A DNA stretch of 64,000 bases, taken from assembly GCA_035222895.1 (NCBI GenBank), contig JAVYIG010005361.1, positions 1-64,000 of the forward strand, given 5' to 3'. The position numbers and the translations under genes are program-made. This stretch comes from Strongylocentrotus droebachiensis (lineage: Eukaryota; Echinodermata; Echinoidea; Camarodonta; Strongylocentrotidae). The notes under the pieces were generated by a model. That model worked only from the letters and a program-made list of their open reading frames with translations. It made no database searches and was not told the origin of the DNA. Positions 41,501 to 53,500 of this stretch are shown in pieces (position 1 is the stretch's first letter; every line of letters begins with the position of its first letter).

Positions 41501-44500
41501 TGTGTTGACAAATAGTCATTTTTTGTCCTTCTGAATAACAATTCATGTTGCTCTTGTGTGCATTTCATCATCATACCGAACTTGGAACTTCTTGATCTTG
41601 TCATAATTTGTTGTTGGAGACATATTTCCTATTACCATCTCTCTTGCTTTCACTTATTTCATGCACCTTAAACATCTTCAGTTGACACCACCCCACCTAC
41701 TATAAACGTGCCAAGCAATACAATCACCCGTCAAGTTGAACTCGGTACTCCTGGACTGAACGTAAATTATCCTGAACCAACGGCAAGCGATATCTCTGGC
41801 ACCGCCAATCTTGTATCCCGTACCGCCCAACCTGGAGACTTTTTCCCAGTTGGTCAGACCGTTGTGACCTACACTTTTCAAGATCCATCTGGAAACCCAG
41901 CCTCTGGCACTGTTACTGTCAATGTTGTTCCAGGTAAAACCCTATTCTTCTCATTAACAAAGCTCTCATAGATTTCTTTTAAGTTCAAACCATCTGTCTG
42001 TATTATCCACACAAGTTTCTTTTGTTCCTAAAAGATGAGGAAAATGTATTTTCTGAAGTTTGTGTTTCTTTTTGAATGATATTTGTGTTCTCTTAAGCCT
42101 TGTGACAAATAAATAGTCATTTTTTGTCCTTCTGAATAACATTTCATGTTGCTCTTGTGTGCATTTCATCATCACACTGAACTTGGAACTCCTTGATCCT
42201 GTCATAATTTATTGAAGACATATTTCTACCTTACCATCTCTCTTGCTTTCACTTATTTCATGCACGTTAAACATCTTCAGTTGACACTACCCCACCTACT
42301 ATAACCGTGCCCAGTAATACAATCACCCGGCAAGTTGAACTTGGTACTCCTGGAGTCAGCGTATTTTACCAGGAACCTACGGCAACTGATATCTCTGGCA
42401 CCGCCAATCTTGTATCCCGTACCGCCCAACCTGGAGACTTTTTCCCTGTTGGTCAGACAGAAGTGACCTACACTTACGAAGATCCTTCTGGAAACCCAGC
42501 CTCTGGCACTGTTACTGTAAATGTTGTAACAGGTAAAAGTCTAGCAACTTTTTGTATCATTCTTCTCATTAACAGAGTTTTCACAGATTTCTTTGAAATT
42601 CAAAGCAGCTGTCTGTATAATCCACACTTCTTTTCTTCCTGAAAATTAAGTGAAAATGTATTTTCTGAAGTTTGTGTTTCTTTTTTAGTGATATTTGTAT
42701 TCTTTTTAGACCTGTGTTGACAAATAAATAGTCATCTTTTGTCCTTCTGAATTACATTTCATGTTGCTCTTGTGTTCTTTTCATTATAACCCTGAAATAG
42801 AAAGTCCTTGATCCTGTCAGAAATATGTTTCAACAACAAATTATATCTTTTCATCCTCTTGCTTTCACTTATTTCATGTACGTTAAACATCTTCAGTTGA
42901 CACTACCCCACCTACTATAACCGTGCCCAGTAATACAATCACCCGGCAAGTTGAACTTGGTACTCCTGGAGTCAGCGTATTTTACCAGGAACCTACGGCA
43001 ACTGATATCTCTGGCACCGCCAATCTTGTATCCCGTACCGCCCAACCTGGAGACTTTTTCCCTGTTGGTCAGACAGAAGTGACCTACACTTACGAAGATC
43101 CTTCTGGAAACCCAGCCTCTGGCACTGTTACTGTAAATGTTGTAACAGGTAAAAGTCTAGCACCTTTTTGTATCATTCTTCTCATTAACGTTTTCATAGA
43201 TTTTTCGAAATTCAAATCGGCTTTTTGTACAATCCACACCAGTTTCTGTTCCTAAAAAGTAATTGAAAATTTGTTTCTTTTTTAGTTATATTTGTGTTGA
43301 CAAATAGTCATTTTTTGTCCTTCTGAATATCATTTCATTATCACACTGAATTTACAACTCCTTGATCCTGTCATAGTTTGTTGTTGAAGACATATTTCTA
43401 TCTTACAATCTCTCTTGCTTTCACTTATTTCATGCACCTTAAACATCTTCAGTTGACACTACCCCACCTACTATAACCGTGCCCAGTAATACAATCACCC
43501 GTCAAGTTGAACTCGGTACTCCTGGACTCAGCGTAGTCTATCCTGAACCTACGGCAACTGATATCTCTGGCACCGCCAATCTTGTATCCCGTACCGCCCA
43601 ACCTGGAGACTTTTTCCTAGTCGGTCAGACCGTTGTAACATACACTTACGAAGATCCTTCTGGAAACCCAGCATCTGGCACTGTAACTGTCAATGTTGTA
43701 GAAGGTAAAAGTCTAGCACCTTTTTGTATCATTCTTCTCATTAACACAGCTGTCATAGATTTCTTTGAATTCAAACCAGCTGTCTTTATAATCCACACAA
43801 GTTTATTTTGTTCCTAAAACGTAAGTGAAAATGTATTTTCTGAAGTTTGTGTTTCTGTTTGAGTGATATTTGTGTATTTTTAGACCTGCGTTGACAAATA
43901 TTCATTTTTTGTCCTTCTGAATAACATTTTATGTTGCTCTTGTGTGCATTTCATCATCACCCTGAACTTGAAAATACTGATCCTGTCATAATTTATTGTT
44001 GAAGACATATTTCTATCTTACCATCTATCTTGCTTTCACTTATTTCATGCACCTTAAACATCTTCAGTTGACACTACCCCACCTACTATAACCGTGCCCA
44101 GTAATACAATCACCCGTCAAGTTGAACTCGGTACTCCTGGACTCAGCGTAGTTTATCCTGAACCCACGGCAAGTGATATCTCTGGTGTTGCCAATCTTGT
44201 ATCCCGTACTGCCCAACCTGGAGACTTTTTCCCAGTTGGTCAGACCGTTGTGACCTACACTTATGAAGATCCTTCAGGAAATCCAGCCTCTGGCACTGTT
44301 ACTGTCAATGTTGTAGAAGGTAAAAGTCTAGCACCTTTTTGAAAATCATTGATCCTCTCGTTATTTGTTGTTATAGACATATTTCTATCTTACCATCTCT
44401 CTTGCTTTCATTTATTTCATGCACCTTAAACATCTTTAGTTGACACTACTCTACCTGTCATACTGTGCCAAGCAATACAATCACCCCCGTAGTTGAACTC

Positions 44501-47500
44501 GGTAAACCAGGTGTCAAAAATTGCTTTCGTTTCGGTTTTCAAAATCAATCTATGGCGGATGCTTCATTTTGTACTGCGCGCTCTCGAAGGTTACTCTTGT
44601 GCTATGTATATACACACGCTGTTTATATTATCCTACAATGAAATAACCTATGAACATCAGTAATATATATCATCCTTAGCTATAAACATTTTCTATTCTC
44701 ATGATCCATCTTGCTTTCACTTCTTGCATGCCCTCTTATCATCTTTAGTTGACACTACTCCTCCTGTCATAACTGTGCCCAGTAATACAATCACCCGCGT
44801 AGTTGAGCTCGGTACCACAGGTGTCAATGTATTTTACTCTGAACCTACGGCAAGTGATATCTCTGGCACCGCCAATCTTGTATCCCGCACCGCACAATCT
44901 GGAGACTTTTTCCCAGTCGGTGAGACCGTTGTGAGCTACACTTTCCGTGACCCGTCCGGAAACCCAGCTACTGGCACTGTTACAGTCAATGTAATAGAAG
45001 GTAAATGTCTTGCACCTTTTTGTCCCACTTTTTTTCTATTGATGCACGATTGCATGTTCTTTCAATTTCTATGACATGTAGTTGTGTGTACGATTCGTAC
45101 ATGCATCTTTTTCTTTCATGATTCTTTCATACATGTACACATGCAATTACTTTTCTCAACTTCGTAGACAGTATATCCTCATGTATTGTGAAATCTCTGC
45201 TCGTCCCGTCTCTCATTGTTGCTACTCTTTTTTCCATCTTGCGATCTTGTTGAAGAACACATGCTCCTGCGACAATTGCTCTGTGGTGTTGAGCAATGGA
45301 TTTTGTTTCTTTTTTCCGCTGTCATCTCTACATGCATCTTCTTGTTCACATTTCATTTCTCCATGCATGAACCTGTTATTCCTTTTCTGGATTTTGTGCA
45401 CATCTGTTAGTGCCAGAATATCTTATTTTGTCAAGTCTTAATACGACGTTTGTCTGAATTAAGCTGAACTGCATGTCATGTTGCACTTGTATTTGTCCTT
45501 CTCTGAAGTCTTGGCTCCTCTCTCGTAGTCGTAGTTTTTCCTTCTCATGATCGGGTTGTGCGACACGTGCTCCTGCGTTAATTGCTCCATAGTAATCGAT
45601 TGGTCATTGGCAACCCTGGCCTGAACGCTGTCCGTACCGGTCGCGAAATTTGCGAACATTTTGTTCTTGCAAAAGTTTCTGGTTTTGCAGTTATCGAATG
45701 CTTGAAGCCGTGTTTTCAGATGATGCATTCGACTGCCTAAAAGAAAAGAACAACGTCGACATGACTTTTTTTCTTTGATATCCAGTTGATACCACACCGC
45801 CTTCTGTGGTGTGTACTAGCAGCATCGTCCAGACAGTTGAGCTTGGCACGGCAAGCGTCCAAGTGTCATACACTGAGCCCACCGCCTCGGATGTCTCGGG
45901 CCAGGCCAACCTTGTAAGCAGGACAAACATGCCAGGAGAATCCTTCCCAGTTGGAACCACAACAGTGACCTACGTCTTTGCTGACAACTCTGGCAACACT
46001 GCAGATGATTGTTCCTTCACTATCACAATTACAGCTCGTAAGTGTCGGCGTACGTTCGGTCTTGAGTGACTGCATCCGTTTTCAAAACGTGATATATCCA
46101 TAAATATATACAGTTCTGCATGTTCCATCAGCCATAAGACTTTGGTACAGAGAAAGTCTCCACATTTGTCTCTTTTGTATTGTGCAACTGGCTCCTCCTA
46201 GATCCTAATCAAGTGGTGGGTCAAACATTAGCAGTTGATTCATTTGAGACCATCACGTTTTTATTGTAATTTCCTGTACTTTCCAGCCAATTTTAAGTTA
46301 GCAATGCACAGTGGGCTTAAAGGTAAGTGCTCTTTGTTATACCTCCTGTGGGCTAGATCAAGTCACAAGATTATATGACCTTAGGTAGCTTAAGGAAATG
46401 AAGTGACACAAAAAGATGCGTCCGGAACTGTAAATGCATGATTGTTGTAAATTCTATATTCTCTCTGCTTACTTGATATTACCAAAATTTGTCATCAAGG
46501 CATGCCAAATTACAACTTTTCATAACCGATGTCATGAAGTATTATGCATTTTCTGTGTCTGACCCATATGTTTGTGCCACAGTTTGCTAAGTTACCTAAA
46601 CGACCCTTAGTAGTGGGCTGTCATGGGATATTTTACATAATTTGGATGTTACCCAAGAACAGGTGTTGTCATTCACCAGGATAAGCTTTGCCCTACAGTT
46701 TAATGACCAACAGGCCTTAAGTAATGCTCTATATTTTCCACCCTTACATTTCCCCCACCTGAAGACTCTCCCAAGAGACTAGAGTATTTCTTGATGGGAC
46801 CACGGGTTTGCTTTGTGCGAAACTTGTACACCTATTAATGGTATTAAAACCGAGTCTGGTGTCAACGAATTATGATCCTACTACACATGGAAACATGACT
46901 ATCCTAATATTATGAATTTTGGGTCTTCTCCTTTGAACAGAGGATACTACACCGCCCTCGGTTATCTGTACGAACAGCATCTCGCGTACCGTGGAGCTCG
47001 GAACCACAAGCGTACCAGTCTTCTTCACCGAACCCTCTGCTTCTGATATCTCGGGAGTGGCCAACCTGGTGACCAGGACTGCAGCGCCCGGTGATTCCTT
47101 CCCCGTCGGCGTTACCACAGTGACCTACATCTTCTCTGATAACTCTGGTAACCAGGCCGACCCCTGCGTCTTCACCATCACTGTCGATACAGGTATGCAA
47201 AGTATCCACCATGAATGCAATCTAGTATTTTGGGAGTTTTCTGTTCTTGTTTAGTGCATATCACACATGACTGCCAACCAATCCCATTCTGGAGGAACTA
47301 TTCCTATTTTTTATCCTTCAAACTAAATGTTATAAAACCTAGATTCTGAAAACTTTTGTGTAAAAAGTAACAAATGGTTTGTATTCTAATTTATTATTGT
47401 GAAAGATTGGCAGGGTGAAAGGTTGAAAAGAACCTTCCAGCTGTGAATCACGGAATGTACCAACTGTGAATGATTCCATAACTTTTGTGAGCACTTATCC

Positions 47501-50500
47501 AGCATTTGTCTGATGGGTTTCAGTTTTGTACAAATGACCTTTTTCTGCCCATGCACAGATATTATCTCAGAAGTGCCTTATTTACTTGAAGCTGACAAAA
47601 GTTTTAGTCTCAGTTTAACAAAGGAAAATGTAGACCTCGGACCAACTACCTTGTAAATGCCTTGCATTGACTTTAACCACTTTAAATGCCGTTCAATTAA
47701 TCTCCCCATGCCACATTGTTTTTATCATGGGTACAGAAACCCATTTCCAGAGCAAGATTAAACTGTTACTGTGTTGAAAATCTTCCAAAGCCGTTGTATC
47801 GTACATGGCAATCCTTCCTTCAATTGGTGCCTATGTTTTGTGCAAAATTGCATGTGTGGCAAACAAGCAACCGTGCAGATAGGCAAAAGAAGCGAACAAT
47901 GTGCTAAAGTGTAGTAGATGGAACACATGGTAGACTGTGATTTGCACGATTTGATAGAATGATGATTATAAGTTGATGACCCCTCTGTCTTGTGACATAT
48001 ACAGTGGATACCACTCCCCCCAGTGTCACCTGCGTCGACAACATCGTACGCACCGTTGAGTTGGGAACCAGCGGCACCGTAGTCTTCTACTCGGAGCCTT
48101 CGTCATCGGACATCTCTGGACAGCCTTTCCTTTCCTCACGTAGCAACGCCCCTGGAGATTCTTTCCCAGTTGGTACTACCGTTGTATCGTACATCTTCAC
48201 TGACCCCAGTGGCAATAATGCCGATCCATGCGTCTTCACTGTCACAGTCACCACCAGTAAGTTCTGCTACATTTTCCAAAGTTACAGGCACAATTGATTG
48301 TGAATTTTTTTTGTTTTCTTTTTCTCAAATTGGTTTGTATGACGTAGCATGTTTTGGAACCAAACTCATTTCTGACGCTAGATTTTTAACTTTTCTATCG
48401 CAAAGTCAACTCTTTGGTTGTATTGGTGTATGTAGCTTCATGCCAAAATTATGAATGGCAGTGATTAAGAGAAACAAATGAATTAAAACGATGATGTCAG
48501 AGAAGGAGAAAAAAGGAACTGAGCTATGATCATAAAATATGTTCTTGCCCATCACAGCCGATACCACCGACCCGACAGTAACGAACTGCCCATCAGACAT
48601 CGTCCAGACCGTTGAGCTTGGCATCACCGGGACCGGCGTCACCTTCACCACCCCAACAACGACAGATCTTGCCGGTATCGCATCCATTACCTCCAACGTC
48701 CAGTCCGGTACCTTCTTCAGCGTCAACATGCCCCAGCAGATCACGTTCACCGTGACGGATAACAATGGCAATACCAATACCGACTGTACCTTCACAGTAG
48801 CCGTTATTGACGGTAAGACTTGATTCTTTCACAGAGCTGTTCTTATAAGCCTGCTTCCCGTTACAATTATCCAAACTTTTGTGGAGGAGTAGTGCTCTAA
48901 ATTGTGATAACGTCAACTATGTGCAGTGTGTCCTCTTCCCGTCCTTCATTAAGAAAAATAGATGGGGGTATGGCCAGTTGTCTACAATAACACTTACCAG
49001 ACTTGCATGAGCTTTGAAGGAAAAGCAGTGGCGGCCATGTAGATTAATTATTCATGAGACATCCATAATTGCGCGAATTACCCATATGACGGTATTAATT
49101 AACTTGCACAATCGCATTCTATTTCCTTATAGTTGATACCACCCCGCCCAGCGTGGTGTGTGTTTCGAACATCAATGAAATCATCGAGCTTGGAGTTCCT
49201 TCGCTTCAGATCAACTACCCCGAGCCCACCGCAAGTGACATCTCCGGCACCACTACCCTGGTGAGCCGTACCAACCTTCCCGGGGAGTTCTTCCCTGTTG
49301 GCACGACGGAAGTGACCTACATCTTCACCGATGCCTCGCAGAACGAAGCCAACCCATGCACCTTTACCATCACCGTCACTGCAGGTAAGACTGCTCACAC
49401 CGTGTTTATCCTTATTCACGACTATTGCTTGACCAATCTGTAATCATGACCGCTGCGTTAACAATCTGTATTCGCAGCATATCTTTCGTGTGATATTTCA
49501 TCTCTTTTAAAAGTATAGCTGCTTATTCAGAAATGGAACCATAGAATATACTAATACAGTCTAACCTCGTTAAAACGAGGTCCTCGGGACAATGGAAATT
49601 ACCTTGTTTTATAGGGAATCTTGTTATCAGGTTGAAAAAACAAGAATATTAAGAGCTGGGACCAGCAAAATCACCTTGTTATAACAGAAACCTTGTTATA
49701 TCAGAGCTCTTTATAACCGTGATCCACTGTAATCACATTTGAATAGCGCTTAATACTAAATTTCTACTTTTGCTTTACATTGGTATGCACAACATTCTAC
49801 AAATCGGTCCAAAATGCAATTTTCATTTGTTATGTGAACAAATTTTCATAAGTTCTCTGATTTTGTATCTGTCTTTGAAAAGTATCAAGATCTATAAAAA
49901 GTTGAGAAATATGTGAATGAATGATGACCAATGAAACAAATTAAAGATCTAGATTAGAAGAATAGATGAGAAATATGAAAGGTTCTAATATCTGTGAATA
50001 ACATTGAGCTTCACAAGTGTAACACACGTTACCTAACATGATGTTTTTTATTGTTGCTACTACTATTTCCTCTATAACACCTAGATTGAGCAGTTCTGTC
50101 AGGATACCACTCCCATTAGGCCTAAAATAAAAACTTGTTGCATTGCCCTTTAGGTGCCAAAACATGGGTCGGTCGGTCGGAAAAGATATTATTTTTTAAA
50201 ACTTTTTTTTTGTCGCCCTCTTTGGGCCGATATTTTTCAGTTTTTGATGTTTTTTTGTTTTTTTGTTTTTTTTCCCGCCCACTTTTGGCTGATATTTCTC
50301 AGTTTTCTAGCTGGTGCAGTGTATGGTATTAAAATATAAACACGTACAAGAGGCCGGGGTCTACTTACACTCGTATACTAGGATTTTAAAACTAGGGCAA
50401 AAGACGGGTGAGAATATGGGAATAATTTGATTTTATGCATTTATTTCCCATTTAAATAAACAAAATACATATTTTTGTATTCATTAATATAACAAAATCT

Positions 50501-53500
50501 AAAAAACTGTTAAAAAAAAAAAACTTTTTAAAAATGCCGACCGTAGATTTTCAGATTTTTGGGTCGGTCGCAAAGGGCAATGCAACAAGTTTTTATTTTA
50601 GGCCTTATGTGTACCATTGACCTTGTAGCACTAGATTGACCAATCCATGCTAAAATAGCCATGTTTTAATTTATATTTGATAGTTGATACTACTCCTCCA
50701 TCTGTAACCTGTCAGTCTGCCATCACTCGTGTCATTGAGTTGGGTAACAGCGGAGTGGAAGTGTTCTACAATGAACCCTCTGCAACGGATATCTCTGGAC
50801 AGGTAAGTCAAACTTCCATCATAGTTGAAATCGAGGGGTTAGTGACACAAAGACGTAACTTCATTTTGACCATTTTGAGAAAAAGTGGTTTATGTGTCAC
50901 TGAGCACTTGGGTTAAGTCTGTTTCACTAGCCATTGACTTCAATGGGGTGTTGGGTGGAGTTAAGTCTTTGTTTTCTGGAAAGCCCACATTTTTATGAAC
51001 ATTTTGATATCAAATACTAATTTTGGCAAAATATGGAGTTATGTCTTTGTGTCAATGAACCCTCAAAATCGGATTCTTCGTCGGTGCACAGTGCCTGTAA
51101 TAGAATACCGAAGTGTGACGTCATACTGGTCAAGGTTTCTGAAGGCCCTGTGTAGAGTTGCCACCTTTGCACGTTGAGAGTCCATTACAATGTTGGTATG
51201 AGATTAGGGAAACCCCGGTGTAGTGGTCCACCTGCACACCCCTAGTCAGTTATAACCAGGAGGAGAGACGCGAACACAGTGATTCAGTACGCTTTTTCGT
51301 CTCCCGTCAAAGGCGACACCAAATACTAAACAATAATAATAATAATTATTGAAAAGAGCCATAAGCTTTTTGACTTGCACTCACCAGAGTAAAGAATGAA
51401 ACAGAAAGCCAAAATCGATTAATATGAAGGGAAACTAAAAGGAACAAGGCGCGAATATAACTAGCACTGATAGGCTGTCTAAAGTAATGGTAATGGTAAT
51501 GGTTATACCGGGATAATCGCTAGAATAATAATAATTATGATTATAACAAAATTATTTTCTTCCAGGTGAACCTTCTTAGCCAGAGTGCGTCGTCCGGTGA
51601 TGTATTCCCCGTCGGCGTGACCTCGGTGACCTACATCTTTGGTGATAACTCTGGCAACCAGGCCGATGCATGCACCTTTACAGTGACTGTCGACACTGGT
51701 AAGCAGGAGCTGTATTTATGTACCTACGTATCTGTTTAATTTGGCATATAATTAATTGTTCTGTTTTTTACTTCTGCTCCTTTGTTTTTTGGGGTTCTGT
51801 TTCACAAGTGCGCCTTCAGCATTTGATTTCAAATCATTCATTTTTTTCACTGCCAAATTGAGATCAGTTTAGAATTGTATCGATGACAGTTTGGGAGATC
51901 AGAGTTAGCACCAGCACTCATCTTTAAAAAAAATAGAAATTAGGATTCTGAATCTTTTTGCCAATCACCAATGTAGGAATAAATAAAATATATAAATGTC
52001 TACGTTGCTTTTCATAAAAACTTTAAAAGCAAGTGTATAGTTTCAGGTTATGATTAAGTTATATAGTTAAGTTAATATAGGACTGCACATTAACTTTATT
52101 TATTTAGTTAATAAAATAATTTTCTCTTTGTGCCACAGTTGATAGGACCCCACCAACTGTCCAGTGCATTGATAACATCTTCCGAAACGTGGAGCTTGGA
52201 GTCACCAGTCTGGTTGTCTTCTACTCCGAGCCCTCGGCCTCTGACATCTCTGGCCAGCCTCTCCTGGATTCCCGTACTAGCGCCCCAGGTGATGCCTTCC
52301 CCATCGGTACCACCACCGTCTCGTACATCTTCAGTGACCCCAGTGGAAATGATGCCGCTCCTTGCATCTTCACCGTCACCATCTCAGCCAGTGAGTAATT
52401 CATTTTTTCTTTCTTTTTCCTTTTCAATATTTCTTTTTATTTCTCAACTCAAATATTATAAAATTAAGATATATTAAAAACACTTTCAAAACACTTTATA
52501 AAATACATGTACATCAATTTCCTTATAGTTTTTGACACAAACTGTCGGTCTAAAAGCAAATATTATCTGTTTTTTCAAATTGTTTTAAATCAAGTTTGAT
52601 ATGAGCAAATGTAGTTCTTATATTTTTATATTTGCATGAAAATATAAAGTGTTTTTTTATTGTCTTAGCAATATTCATAAATAGAACATCTTCAATGAGA
52701 AGAATGGAAATCCTTAACAAGTGTAATATAATCGTATTACCCCTCTTTTCCCACAATCCAGCCGATACGACTACACCCACGGTCACCAACTGCCCCTCCA
52801 TCGTCTCCCAATCCGTGGAGCTTGGAACCACCGGTACAGTCATCACCTACACCGCACCCACCGGTATGGATCTCTCAGGGATCGCATCCATCATCCCCAA
52901 CATCCAGTCCGGAACCTTCTTCGCCGTGGGCGAGACCAGGCAGGTCGTCTACACTGTCACAGATAACAGTGGGCTGACTGATACCTCCTGTGCTTTCACA
53001 GTCACTATCTTCTCTGGTAAGTTTTCTATTTATTGCAACCAGTAAAAGCTGGTTTTCAAATACAAAGTTCAATTTTGTTTTAATTTAAATCAGAAATACA
53101 GGAGATACTGGTATGCAAATTCCAAGAAAAGCATAAGCAAATACAAAACAGGAATACAGAACAGATGCAAAGATGGGTCGAGGGTACCATAAATTATATT
53201 TACAAAGCGATTGTAATGATTGTATTAAACAACCATATTCTGAAAGCTTTATAATCTGTTGCCAACACCTATACTAGGTGCAACCGCCATCTCTTATAAA
53301 ACCCAAAGGCAGGCTGTCCCAGTTCAGCCAGAAGGGATTAGACCACACAGCGAGGCCACTGACAGGTGGCTATCTCATTAACTCAGCTCTCAATAAACAT
53401 AAGAAAAAGAGAATCATGGGGAAGTTTTCTATATAGAGGGAGCAAGTAGCTACAAGTAGGACAGTGTGTCTTTAAAACTTCTGAATCTTTATATTCCAGT

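Larger units (their letters stand above)
31541..48830 (+). repeat. Tandem segmental duplication of an 8.6 kb, 11-exon block
   Basis: Block A (about 31541-40183) and block B (about 40184-48830) each start with the same non-coding stretch (AATTTAATTATTTATTA) followed by a broken HYR exon end. Each then holds seven cysteine-free positions and one cysteine-pair quartet. Matching exons lie 8,545 to 8,688 bases apart (HYR25/36, 26/37, 27/38, 28/39, 29/40), and long introns also match. Confidence 0.88.

Noticed and set aside
31541-48830. Treating blocks A and B as two alleles wrongly joined in the assembly
   Set aside because: Not excluded without reads. However, the blocks differ in exon content (a relict exon only in B, a repeat insertion only in A) and both keep one open frame through the array, so I favour a real duplication.
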